This document shows positions 16,828 through 25,432 of a stretch of 64,000 nucleotides of DNA, piece after piece. The DNA comes from Dasania phycosphaerae (GTDB taxonomy: Bacteria; Pseudomonadota; Gammaproteobacteria; Pseudomonadales; Dasaniaceae). The DNA is taken from the NCBI RefSeq assembly GCF_026891035.1, contig NZ_JAPTGG010000001.1, forward strand, positions 372,001 through 436,000. Reading direction: 5' to 3'. A program made the translations under genes and the position numbers. The stretch's first letter is position 1. Every line of letters starts with the position of its first letter. The notes beneath the pieces were generated by a model. That model was not told the DNA's origin, did not search any database, and worked only from the letters and a program-made list of their open reading frames with translations.

Positions 16828-17739
16828 CTACCACTGCCAATTAAGCGGCAAGTAGTGATCCACTAACAAAGCGATAAACAAATAAAAAAGATAGGCTATG
16901 GAAACATAAAAGGTTTTTAAGGCAGACCCCGGCTTAGCAAAAAACTTCAGCTCTAAAGCATAATATAAAAACCACGACCCCAAACCCAAAGCCGCCAACA
17001 CATACAGCAGGCCGCTCATAGCAATAAAATAAGGGATTAAACTCACTAAGACTAAAGCGAGGGTGTAAAACACTACATTCGATTTAGTAAACTCTATGCC
17101 ATGGGTCACCGGCAGCATGGGTATATTGGCACGTTTATAATCCTCTACCCTATCTATGGCTAGGGCCCAAAAATGAGCGGGCGTCCACACAAAAATAATC
17201 AGCACTAACAACAGCGCCTCTCTATCTATGCTATTGCTCACACTCACCCAACCCAATAAAGGCGGCAAAGCCCCCGACAAACCGCCTATTACAATATTTT
17301 GTGGCGTGGCATGTTTTAAATACAGGGTATAAATAAAAGCGTAACCGATAAGCCCAGCCAGAGTTAACAGCGCGGTTAGCGCATTCACCCAATATAATAA
17401 AATGGCCATGGACAGCACAGCCAACACTAGGGAAAACAACAACGCCTGGCGATTATTAATCGCACCACTGGGCATAGGCCGCCGCTGCGTTCTGCGCATT
17501 AGGGCATCAATATTTTGATCTACCACATGGTTAACAATGGCAGCCGAGCAAGCCGCCAACCCTATCCCCGTGGTAGCGGCAATAAAAATAATAGGGTTAA
17601 GCAAGCCAGGGCTGGCTAAATGCATACCCACTACTGCGGTAAGCAATAGCAGCAACACCACCTTAGGTTTACACAGTTCAACATACTGGGCGATTAAAGT
17701 AGCATTAATAAGGTGCTTAGAACTGGCCTGTAATTTCAT
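16828..17739 (-). CDS. cyoE: heme o synthase (protoheme IX farnesyltransferase)
   Basis: The 303-residue polytopic membrane protein has the UbiA-family prenyl-diphosphate motif NHVVDQNIDALMRRTQRRPM with the Asp pair and following Arg residues, and VWTPAHFWALAIDRVEDYKR as the second polar loop. It transfers a farnesyl group to heme b to give heme o, the precursor of heme a. The presence of subunit I of an aa3-type oxidase in the same leftward operon fits. Nine or so hydrophobic segments are evident. It could equally be named ctaB. Confidence 0.93.
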   Translation of the reverse strand: MKLQASSKHLINATLIAQYVELCKPKVVLLLLLTAVVGMHLASPGLLNPIIFIAATTGIGLAACSAAIVNHVVDQNIDALMRRTQRRPMPSGAINNRQALLFSLVLAVLSMAILLYWVNALTALLTLAGLIGYAFIYTLYLKHATPQNIVIGGLSGALPPLLGWVSVSNSIDREALLLVLIIFVWTPAHFWALAIDRVEDYKRANIPMLPVTHGIEFTKSNVVFYTLALVLVSLIPYFIAMSGLLYVLAALGLGSWFLYYALELKFFAKPGSALKTFYVSIAYLFYLFIALLVDHYLPLNWQW

Positions 17740-17753
17740 AACGCTGGCCTTGA

Positions 17754-18086
17754 TTAGTTAAAAAAAGTGATGCGCGATAAAAACACATAATTAGCTTCCG
17801 AGGCCATCAGTGCAATCAGCACCAATATGGCACCGGGCGGTAGCAGTATCAGCAATATCATAGCCAAACGCTCCCAGGCCAAGTGCATAAATATGCTCAT
17901 GATAAAACCGGCTTTTAACAACATAAAAATTAAGATTAATGACCAGCGCAAATAGCCCTCCAGATGGTAATAATCAACCATATAAGAGAAGGTGCTTAGC
18001 ACAAACAATAGCAGCCAAACTTTTAAGTAAATGCCTATGGGGTGCTGCTGGCCTACGGCATGCTGTTGCGTTGCGGCAGTACTCAT
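17754..18086 (-). CDS. cytochrome c oxidase subunit IV-like membrane protein
   Basis: The 110-residue protein has three hydrophobic helices (about 21-37, 48-70 and 76-97) and the spacing of the bacterial cytochrome oxidase subunit IV / CyoD family (IYLKVWLLLFVLSTFSYMVD then FMSIFMHLAWERLAM-like stretches). Such subunits help assemble or stabilise the oxidase. Position between subunit III and cyoE in the operon supports the call. Sequence conservation in this family is low, so the name rests partly on context. Confidence 0.8.
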   Translation of the reverse strand: MSTAATQQHAVGQQHPIGIYLKVWLLLFVLSTFSYMVDYYHLEGYLRWSLILIFMLLKAGFIMSIFMHLAWERLAMILLILLPPGAILVLIALMASEANYVFLSRITFFN

Positions 18087-18094
18087 AAATCACC

Positions 18095-18778
18095 TCACCA
18101 TAAATAGAAAAATGCAAAAATAAAAACCCAAACTAAATCAACAAAGTGCCAATACAGACCGGCAATTTCTACAATATCGTAACCCTTGCCCTCGTAATCA
18201 CCACGCCGTACTTTGTTTGCCACCACCAGCAAATAAATAACCCCAGCACTAACATGCAGGCCGTGAAAACCCGTAATCATAAAAAAGGATGAGCCAAATT
18301 GCGCCGCCCCCATGGGGTTAGCCCAGGGCCTTACCCCTTCATCAACAATAAGCTTGGTCCACTCAAAAGCCTGCATACCCACAAAGCTAGCCCCCAATAA
18401 AGCCGTGGCCAGCATTAGCTTAAAGGCTAACTGCCTATTGCCGTTGTAACCGGCATTAACCGCCATCGCCATAGTGCCGCTACTGGTGATTAACACAAAG
18501 GTCATAATGGCTATTAATAGCAAGGGGAAATGGGTACCCGCCACCTCTAGGGCAAATACTTCACTGGGATTGGGCCAGGCGACGGTGGTGCTCATGCGCA
18601 CGTTCATATAACCCGTTAAAAAAATACTGAATACAAAGGTGTCGCTTAATAAAAACAGCCACATCATTAACTTGCCCCAAGGCACATCAAAGGTCTGCTT
18701 ATCGGCGCTCCAATCACTCACCAGGCCAGGCATACCTGGCTCTACATATTCTGCTTTTTCTTCACCGCTGTTGGCCAT
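18095..18778 (-). CDS. cytochrome c oxidase subunit III (copy with conserved Glu)
   Basis: The 227-residue protein has the membrane pattern of heme-copper oxidase subunit III. WLFLLSDTFVFSIFLTGY, GMQAFEWTKLI with the conserved Glu, SFFMITGFHGLHVSAGVIYL and LYWHFVDLVWVFIFAFFYLW are all family blocks. Subunit III helps keep proton uptake and turnover stable. It is followed 8 bases on by the subunit IV gene and preceded 42 bases upstream by a second, more divergent subunit III gene. Confidence 0.9.
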   Translation of the reverse strand: MANSGEEKAEYVEPGMPGLVSDWSADKQTFDVPWGKLMMWLFLLSDTFVFSIFLTGYMNVRMSTTVAWPNPSEVFALEVAGTHFPLLLIAIMTFVLITSSGTMAMAVNAGYNGNRQLAFKLMLATALLGASFVGMQAFEWTKLIVDEGVRPWANPMGAAQFGSSFFMITGFHGLHVSAGVIYLLVVANKVRRGDYEGKGYDIVEIAGLYWHFVDLVWVFIFAFFYLW

Positions 18779-18820
18779 AGGCTCACCTGCTGCTGTTACT
18801 AAAGCGTTTTAATACAAGGT

Positions 18821-19492
18821 TTAAAAACCGCACAGGGCGGCTATTGCCGCATAGGTTTCTGAGCGGCTGGTTAACAATAAAAAAAGTATCATCCACAACA
18901 CTAATAGGTAATGCCAATAGCTGGCACACAAAGCTAAGCTATTATGCAATCGCGGCAATGCTGCGCTGCGAAAAAAACGATAAATTACAGCCAGCAACAC
19001 CAGCAAACCACCGAATAGGTGCAGGGCATGTATGGCTGTTAATAAATAGTAAAAACTATTGGCGGGGTTGCTACCCACGTAATAGCCCAAGGCCATTAAC
19101 TGTTGCCAGACCATAAACTGAGCCAACATAAAAGCCACAGTAAATAGCAAGGCCAATATCAATGCCACTAGACTCGCGTTAAGCTGGCCACGCGCACTGC
19201 TATATACACCCCACTGCATTGCCAAACTGGCCAATAATAAAATAGCGCTATTGATCCAAAGCTGACCGCTGTCGGTAAAGGGCTGCCAAGGCTGCCCCGC
19301 TAAGGGAACAAAATCGGGGTACTGCGATCGCGATAAAAAAGTAATAATAAATAAAAAAAACAATACACTCACCGCAGCTAAAAAAAACCGTAAGGCTATG
19401 CGCTGCGGCATAAGGCCAGAAGTTTGTGGCATAACAGCCTCGCCAGCCTGTGCCAGCCAAGGTTTTTCAAATAAGCTCTGTAGTATTTTCAT
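18821..19492 (-). CDS. divergent cytochrome c oxidase subunit III paralogue
   Basis: The 223-residue membrane protein keeps the subunit III plan: a loop, several helices, then FYYLLTAIHALHLFGGLLVL and ALCASYWHYLLVLWMILFLL. The Gln-x-x-x-Trp helix reads AQFMVW where the downstream copy reads MQAFEW, so the conserved Glu is replaced by Val. Its start overlaps the end of the subunit I gene by 4 bases, which implies translational coupling. It could be an accessory or structural form of subunit III; the family is clear but its separate role is not. Confidence 0.8.
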   Translation of the reverse strand: MKILQSLFEKPWLAQAGEAVMPQTSGLMPQRIALRFFLAAVSVLFFLFIITFLSRSQYPDFVPLAGQPWQPFTDSGQLWINSAILLLASLAMQWGVYSSARGQLNASLVALILALLFTVAFMLAQFMVWQQLMALGYYVGSNPANSFYYLLTAIHALHLFGGLLVLLAVIYRFFRSAALPRLHNSLALCASYWHYLLVLWMILFLLLTSRSETYAAIAALCGF

Positions 19493-21258
19493 TCGCCTAT
19501 ACCTTTATGCCTGCCGCTTTCGTCCAGCCATTCAACCTCATCCTGGCTAAAATTTTGGGGAATAAAATCATGCTTGGCATTGGGCACACTAAAGTCATAA
19601 GCCCAGCGATAAACGCGCGGCAGCTGCGCCCCCCAGTTGCCGTGTTTGGGCGGCAAATCCGGTGTTTGCCATTCTAAGGAAGTGGCACACCAAGGGTTTT
19701 TATGGGCTTTGCGGCCATAGCGCAGGCTCCAAATCACATTGATAATAAATAAAATTTGCACCACTCCCACGATAATAGCCGACACCGTAATACTGGCATT
19801 TAACGCCTGTGCCGAATCGGGGATAAAGTCGGTGCCCGACATGGCATAGTAACGCCTAGGCACGCCTAAAAACCCTAGGTAGTGCATAGGTAAATAAATG
19901 GCATAGGTGCCTAAAAACGTTAACCAAAAATGCCATTGCCCCAAGGTTTTATTAAACATGCGGCCAGTCATTAAGGGGTACCAATGATAGATGGCGGCAA
20001 ACAACACCATCACTGGCGACACCCCCATTACCATATGAAAATGCGCCACCACAAAATACGTATCCGATAAGGGTAGGTCTACCACCACATTCCCCAAAAA
20101 CAAGCCGGTCAAACCGCCGTGGGTAAAGGTAAAAATAAAACCTATAGCAAATAACATGGGCACCGTTAGATGTATATTGCCGCGCCATAGCGTAAGCACC
20201 CAGTTGTAAACTTTAATCGCCGTAGGCACAGCAATAATTAAAGTGGTGGTAGCAAAGAAAAAACCAAAGGCGGGGTTCATGCCGCTTACATACATATGGT
20301 GCGCCCATACAATAAAGCTTAGCCCCCCTATGGCCACTATGGCCCACACCATCATGCGATAACCAAAAATATTTTTTCTCGCATGTACCGCCAACACATC
20401 AGACACCATGCCAAAGGCAGGCAAGGCTACGATATAGACTTCGGGGTGACCAAAAAACCAAAATAAATGTTGAAATAAAATTGGGCTGCCACCGCTGTAA
20501 TCTAATTGCTCGCCCATAGATAGTATGGCGGGCATAAAAAAACTGGTGCCTATGGTTTTATCTAACAACATCATAATGGCGCTAACCAATAAAGCGGGAA
20601 AGGCCAACAAGCCCAGCACAGTTGCGGTAAAAATACCCCATATGGTTAGCGGCATACGCATCAAGGTCATGCCATGGGTACGCGCCTGCAATACCGTGGT
20701 CACGTAATTTAACCCGCCCATAGTAAAAGCGACGATAAATATGGCCAGCGACACCAACATTAAAATTATGCCCCAGTCATAGCCGGGGGTGCCCTGCAGT
20801 ATTGCCTGCGGTGGGTATAGCGTCCAGCCGGCACCGGTACTACCACCGGGCACAAAAAAACTGGCCAACAACACCAATACCGCCAATAAATACGTCCAAT
20901 AGCTGAGCATATTGAGATAGGGAAATACCATGTCTCTGGCGCCTATCATCAGGGGAATTAAGTAATTACCAAAACCGCCCAGTAATAAAGCGGTCAATAA
21001 ATAAATCACCATAATCATGCCGTGCATGGTGACAAACTGCAGATAGGCGCTGGGGTTAATAAAATCAAAGGCATCGGGAAAGCCCAATTGCAAACGCATC
21101 ATGCCCGATAACACCAAGGCCACCAGCCCCACAAAAATTGCCGTGCAACCATATTGTATGGCAATCACTTTGTGATCCTGGCTCCAGATATATTTGGTAA
21201 TAAACGTATCGGGGTCGTGTAAGTCGCTGACTTGATCGGCAATTGCTATATGTGCCAT
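19489..21258 (-). CDS. ctaD: cytochrome c oxidase subunit I
   Basis: The 589-residue protein has the catalytic oxidase core: the low-spin heme His in FVTMHGMIMVIYLL, FGHPEVYIVALPAFG with the CuB His and cross-linked Tyr, VWAHHMYVSGM with two CuB His, and VVAHFHMVMG with the heme a3 and heme a His ligands. The HPEVYI Tyr marks a type-A oxidase. It reduces O2 to water while pumping protons. It follows subunit II by 109 bases and overlaps the next subunit III gene by 4 bases. Confidence 0.96.
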   Translation of the reverse strand: MAHIAIADQVSDLHDPDTFITKYIWSQDHKVIAIQYGCTAIFVGLVALVLSGMMRLQLGFPDAFDFINPSAYLQFVTMHGMIMVIYLLTALLLGGFGNYLIPLMIGARDMVFPYLNMLSYWTYLLAVLVLLASFFVPGGSTGAGWTLYPPQAILQGTPGYDWGIILMLVSLAIFIVAFTMGGLNYVTTVLQARTHGMTLMRMPLTIWGIFTATVLGLLAFPALLVSAIMMLLDKTIGTSFFMPAILSMGEQLDYSGGSPILFQHLFWFFGHPEVYIVALPAFGMVSDVLAVHARKNIFGYRMMVWAIVAIGGLSFIVWAHHMYVSGMNPAFGFFFATTTLIIAVPTAIKVYNWVLTLWRGNIHLTVPMLFAIGFIFTFTHGGLTGLFLGNVVVDLPLSDTYFVVAHFHMVMGVSPVMVLFAAIYHWYPLMTGRMFNKTLGQWHFWLTFLGTYAIYLPMHYLGFLGVPRRYYAMSGTDFIPDSAQALNASITVSAIIVGVVQILFIINVIWSLRYGRKAHKNPWCATSLEWQTPDLPPKHGNWGAQLPRVYRWAYDFSVPNAKHDFIPQNFSQDEVEWLDESGRHKGIGE

Positions 21259-21367
21259 GCAGTTTCTCTCTATATGTTATCTATATTTGATCTATGTCTT
21301 ACTAATGATTTTTAATCGATTTCCCTAAAATTTTTAGCAAATTTCTTCACCGGCCCAGCAGTAAAAA

Positions 21368-22723
21368 CTAGAGACTATTAATATAAGTTAAGAGGTCATC
21401 TATGGCCTGTTCATCATTTAATAAGCGCGCCATTAACATCATCTGGCGGCCATGGGTATCTTTGTTATGAGTGCCGCGTATGCCCTGTTTAAAATTGAGC
21501 AGCTGGCGTTTGATATACCAATCATCTAGGCCCACTAAGGCTGGGGCATTCAACGCGCTATTACCTTCACCCTGGCTGCCGTGACAGGCACCACAGTTAA
21601 CAAAATAGCCGTGGCCACTTTGTCTATCGCCATTGCTAATAGTGGCTGTTAGCTGTGGTTTAGGAAGACTTTGTATATAGGCCACCACATGATCAATGGC
21701 ACTTTGGTCGGCGAGCAAATTCGCCATCGCAGCCATTTGCTGGCCGTAGCTGTCTTTGGGGTGCTGGCCTCTAATGCCCTGTTTAAAATTAACTAGCTGG
21801 CGCGCCATATAGCTAGCACTTTGGCCGCTAAGCGCGGGGGCATTCATAGCCCTATTGCCCTCACCCTGCTGGCCATGGCAGCCGCCACAAGTGGCATATA
21901 ATGCTTTACCTAATTGCGCATCACCCACTACCCGCTGCTGGCTACTGGCAAAGGTAGCTTGGCTGTTTACCCAGCGTTGATAATCGGCTTCGCTCTCTAC
22001 TACTACATTGCCGCGCATGGCGTAATGAGCCAAACCGCACAACTCCATACATAAAATATCGTAGCGACCCAGCTTGGTGGGTGTTAGCCATAAGTAGCTG
22101 ACTAGGCCGGGGACTAAATCCATTTTTACTCTAAATTCAGACACCGCAAAATTATGCAGCACATCCTTAGAGCGCAGCTCAATTTTTACTGGCTTATCTA
22201 TAGGCAGGTGTAGCTCGCTATCAAACACCAGCACATCATCTAGGCCTGCGCTGTCGTTGGGGTTAATACCAAAGGGGTTGCTGGCGCTAATATGCCGCGT
22301 ATCTACTGTGCCTAATTTGCCATCCTTACCCGGCAGCCTAAAACTCCACTGCCACTGCTGCCCCACCGCCTCAATTACATGGGCCTCGGCGGGAACCTCA
22401 ACAAACTTGGCCCATACAATCAGGCCAGGGGCTAACATGGCAGCCACCCCAACGGTGGTAATAGCCATTAGCCAAGTCTCTAGTTTTTTATTTTCAGGTT
22501 CGTAGTGGGAGCGACGATGATGCTGGTGCCTATAACGGTACACGCAATAGGCCAAAAAAATATTCACCGCTATAAAAACGGCGCCGGTGACCCAAAAGGT
22601 AATATTAATGGTGCTATCTATAGAGCCCCAATTAGAGGCTAGCGGGGTAAACCACCACGGGCTCATAAAATGAAACACTAAAGAGCCGACCACCAGTAAT
22701 ACTAAAACAATCGCTAATAACAT
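21368..22723 (-). CDS. cytochrome c oxidase subunit II fused to two cytochrome c domains
   Basis: The 451-residue protein has an N-terminal hydrophobic stretch and two further membrane helices (about 42-61 and 85-105). The cupredoxin domain carries a complete CuA site: H190, then C225, E227, C229, H233 and M236 in CMELCGLAHYAM. Residues 268-451 are two tandem class I cytochrome c domains, with CGGCH at 279-283 and CGACH at 377-381. They resemble each other closely (xNFKQGIRGxH and a Met-containing QMxxMAxLL in both), which points to internal duplication. Most caa3 subunit II proteins carry a single cytochrome c domain. It is first in the leftward cox operon. Confidence 0.93.
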   Translation of the reverse strand: MLLAIVLVLLVVGSLVFHFMSPWWFTPLASNWGSIDSTINITFWVTGAVFIAVNIFLAYCVYRYRHQHHRRSHYEPENKKLETWLMAITTVGVAAMLAPGLIVWAKFVEVPAEAHVIEAVGQQWQWSFRLPGKDGKLGTVDTRHISASNPFGINPNDSAGLDDVLVFDSELHLPIDKPVKIELRSKDVLHNFAVSEFRVKMDLVPGLVSYLWLTPTKLGRYDILCMELCGLAHYAMRGNVVVESEADYQRWVNSQATFASSQQRVVGDAQLGKALYATCGGCHGQQGEGNRAMNAPALSGQSASYMARQLVNFKQGIRGQHPKDSYGQQMAAMANLLADQSAIDHVVAYIQSLPKPQLTATISNGDRQSGHGYFVNCGACHGSQGEGNSALNAPALVGLDDWYIKRQLLNFKQGIRGTHNKDTHGRQMMLMARLLNDEQAIDDLLTYINSL

Positions 22724-23289
22724 AAGCGGAATAATCCTTTTATTCTTATCAGACGAAGGTTGTTTTTAACGTGCTGGAGCTTAAATACAGGCTACAAAAT
22801 ACTGACCGACTTTTTATTGCACTGCATCTACGTTACAGCCGCTAATCAACGAGTCTTGATGGTTTTAATGAAAAATACTGACGCCACCTGTGTATATGAA
22901 ATTTAAAATCAGTATAGCAGCCGATCATTAGGGCAAGCTTTTTGAAAACATGATGACATTAGGGATTATGTTATTGAAATACACACATGACATATCAGCT
23001 TATGCGCTTATAAGGCTTACTGCTTAAAACCGCTTTAAATACGGTATTTATGGTTTTTTTAGCGTATTAACGCATACCACAAGTATTCAATATGAAGCTT
23101 TAATCTATTGCTTTTTTAACCCCTGCTATAAGCCACCAACTTGGAGCCAGACCTGATATCTGCTACTATCGCGCCCTTTTTGATGGCTAGTGGCAGGCCA
23201 CTCTCTCCTAACTCGGCAGCTAAGGTCAGGCTTAGGTAGGGCACTGCTATAGTGCTAGCTAAGCAACTCACTCTGCACATGGGGCATGC
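22724..23289. other. long divergent intergenic region between coxII and sulP
   Basis: These 566 bases must contain the promoter of the leftward cox operon and that of the rightward transporter. The middle is AT-rich (about 22900-23120), with many possible -10-like hexamers and no clear pair of boxes. I see no RNA gene, repeat or convincing small coding frame. Confidence 0.5.
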
Positions 23290-24855
23290 ATGTTTAACTT
23301 AATCACCTCGAATACCAGCAATGTCAAAAATGACTTGCTATCGGGCTTTACCGTAGCCTTGGCTTTGGTGCCTGAAGCAGTGGCCTTTGCCTTTGTAGCG
23401 GGCCTAGAACCCATGGTGGGTTTATACGCAGCCTTTATGATGGGTTTACTCACCGCGGTTTTTGGCGGCCGCCCGGGAATGATTTCCGGTGCTACAGGTG
23501 CCACCGCGGTGGTCATGGTCTCGCTGGTGGCGGTACACGGCGTGCAATACTTATTCGCCGCAGTAGCCTTAGCGGGGGTATTGCAAATCACCGCCGGTAT
23601 TTTAAAGCTGGGCAAGTTTATCCGCCTAGTGCCTCACCCGGTAATGCTGGGTTTTGTTAACGGCTTGGCGATAGTGATCTTTTTGGCTCAGCTGGGCCAG
23701 TTTATGGTTAAGGACGAGTCCGGTGCGCTGGTCGCCATGCAGGGCGAAATGCTATACACCATGGGCGCACTTATCGCTATTACCATGCTGATTATGCATT
23801 TTCTGCCTAAATTCACTTCGGCAGTGCCCAGCGGCCTAGTCGCCATATTGGTGGTGACTTTAGCGGTAATTGGCTTGGATTTAGAAGCCCGCACGGTTAT
23901 CGACTATGTGCGCGACATGCTACCGGCCGAGCAAGCAGCCACCGCCACCTTAAAAGGTGAGCTACCCAGCTTTGCTATCCCCATGGTGCCCTTTAACTTA
24001 GAAACACTGCGCATTATTTTCCCTTACGCATTGATAATCGCCGCCATAGGCTTGATAGAGTCGCTACTGACCTTAACCCTGATTGATGAAATCACTAACA
24101 CCCGCGGCCACGGCAACAGAGAGTGTGTAGGCCAAGGCATAGGTAACACCGTTAATGGTTTCTTTGGCGGCATGGGCGGTTGCGCCATGATAGGCCAGAG
24201 CATGATTAATATTAACTCCGGCGGCCGCGGCCGTTTATCGGGCATTACCGCAGCACTGGTATTACTGGGCTTTATTTTGTTCGGTGCCAAGATCATAGAA
24301 ATCATTCCGCTGGCAGCACTGGTAGGGGTAATGTTTATGGTGGTACTGGGCACTTTTGAATGGTCGTCCTTCCGCATTATCAAAAAGATCCCAAGGTCAG
24401 ATGCCTTTATTATTATTTTAGTTTCGGGTGTTACCGTGGCCTATGATCTGGCCATAGCGGTTATTGTGGGTGTTATTGTCTCGGCGCTTATTTTTGCTTG
24501 GAAACACGCCAAGCACATACAAGCCGATACTTACATAGACGAGCAAGGCCAAAAAGTTTACGACCTGCGCGGCCCCGTATTTTTTGGCTCTATTAGCTAT
24601 TTCAAAGAGTTGTTTGATATAGAAAACGACCCCGAGCATGTAGTGATAGAGTTTAAACGCTCCAGAGTAAGCGATCACTCCGGTATAGAGGCCCTGGACG
24701 GCTTAGCGCTAAAATACAAAGCCGCCGGTAAAAAATTACACCTGCGCCATCTTAGCCCCGAGTGCCGCCAGCTGCTAAAAAACGCGGGCAATATGTGTGA
24801 AGTCAACGTAATGGAAGATCCCGACTACCACGTGGCTACCGACGCCTTAGGCTAA
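23290..24855 (+). CDS. SulP family inorganic anion transporter with STAS domain
   Basis: The 521-residue protein has an N-terminal SulP membrane domain of many helices (about 10-400). It starts DLLSGFTVALALVPEAVAFA and contains GLYAAFMMGLLTAVFGGRPG and MISGATGATAVVMV, which are the family's substrate-site blocks. The cytoplasmic C-terminus (about 410-515) is a STAS domain (VYDLRGPVFFGSISYFKELF, DHSGIEALDGL). SulP proteins move sulfate, bicarbonate or other anions; the ion cannot be told from sequence. The cysteine-type genes nearby are only cysZ, 2 kb on. It ends in a strong terminator. Confidence 0.9.
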   Translation: MFNLITSNTSNVKNDLLSGFTVALALVPEAVAFAFVAGLEPMVGLYAAFMMGLLTAVFGGRPGMISGATGATAVVMVSLVAVHGVQYLFAAVALAGVLQITAGILKLGKFIRLVPHPVMLGFVNGLAIVIFLAQLGQFMVKDESGALVAMQGEMLYTMGALIAITMLIMHFLPKFTSAVPSGLVAILVVTLAVIGLDLEARTVIDYVRDMLPAEQAATATLKGELPSFAIPMVPFNLETLRIIFPYALIIAAIGLIESLLTLTLIDEITNTRGHGNRECVGQGIGNTVNGFFGGMGGCAMIGQSMININSGGRGRLSGITAALVLLGFILFGAKIIEIIPLAALVGVMFMVVLGTFEWSSFRIIKKIPRSDAFIIILVSGVTVAYDLAIAVIVGVIVSALIFAWKHAKHIQADTYIDEQGQKVYDLRGPVFFGSISYFKELFDIENDPEHVVIEFKRSRVSDHSGIEALDGLALKYKAAGKKLHLRHLSPECRQLLKNAGNMCEVNVMEDPDYHVATDALG

Positions 24856-24871
24856 GCCCTGCTAATACTAA

Positions 24872-24898
24872 AGCCCTGCCTGCGCAGGGCTTTTTTTT
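24872..24898 (+). terminator. terminator of the SulP gene
   Basis: AGCCCTGC pairs with GCAGGGCT around CTGC and is followed by eight T residues. Confidence 0.9.
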
Positions 24899-24941
24899 GC
24901 CTGTAAACCTTAGCCGCCAGCTAGACCAAAAATCGCAGGCA

Positions 24942-24975
24942 TAAAAAAAGGCCACCTTGCGGCAGCCTTTTTTAA
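24942..24975 (-). terminator. terminator of the cold-shock gene
   Basis: Read leftward, AGGCTGCC pairs with GGTGGCCT (two G-U pairs) around GCAA and is followed by a T run. It lies just past the stop codon at 24988. Confidence 0.8.
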
Positions 24976-24987
24976 CAACGTTACTAT

Positions 24988-25191
24988 TTAGATAGCAACG
25001 ATGTTTTCAGCTTGTGGGCCTTTTTGGCCTTGAGTTACATCAAACTGAACTTTTTGGCCTTCGGCCAAAGTTTTGAAACCATCGCCTTGAATCGCGCTGA
25101 AGTGTGCGAATACGTCTGGGCCGTTCTCTTGCTCAATAAAACCAAAACCTTTGCTTTCGTTGAACCACTTTACTGTACCTGTTGTTGCCAT
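24988..25191 (-). CDS. cold-shock domain protein (CspA family)
   Basis: The 67-residue protein is one OB-fold cold-shock domain. RNP1 is KGFGFI (14-19) and RNP2 is VFAHF (27-31), preceded by TGTVKWFNESKG. It binds single-stranded RNA or DNA without strong sequence preference and acts as an RNA chaperone. The gene is monocistronic, with a strong sigma-70 promoter and a leader of about 140 bases, a layout typical of cold-shock genes. Whether this one is cold-induced or constitutive (CspC/CspE-like) cannot be decided from sequence. Confidence 0.95.
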   Translation of the reverse strand: MATTGTVKWFNESKGFGFIEQENGPDVFAHFSAIQGDGFKTLAEGQKVQFDVTQGQKGPQAENIVAI

Positions 25192-25337
25192 GATCTAATC
25201 CTAAATTTATCAATGTTACTTTATTTATAATGACGCTTTAAAATCAGCATTGAATTATGGAACTCAGGACGGTACAACAAAAAAGAACGTCTTAAAGGTT
25301 GAACATAAAAACACGCTATCATTTACAAGCTGTTGAA

Positions 25338-25365
25338 ATTATATGCCATTTTGGTGAAGCGTCAA
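25338..25365 (-). promoter_or_regulatory. sigma-70 promoter of the cold-shock gene
   Basis: On the minus strand TTGACG (25365-25360) and TATAAT (25343-25338) are separated by 16 bases, close to consensus. Transcription would start near 25331, leaving about 140 bases of untranslated leader before the ATG at 25191. Confidence 0.75.
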
Positions 25366-25432
25366 CATACAGCAGCGAATAATAAAACAGGCCTACCGCT
25401 AGGCTTTGCCACTATCGACTACAGGAAACAGC

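Noticed and set aside
22724..23289. Possible riboswitch or small RNA in the long cox-sulP gap
   Set aside because: I could not find a conserved fold, terminator or known aptamer pattern; only AT-rich sequence is evident.
24418..24678. Leftward open frame inside the SulP gene
   Set aside because: It is antisense to conserved SulP/STAS coding sequence, with no family match I know.
25406..25432. Upstream TTG start for the CoA-transferase
   Set aside because: AGGAAACAGC directly precedes ATG 25433, and family proteins start there.
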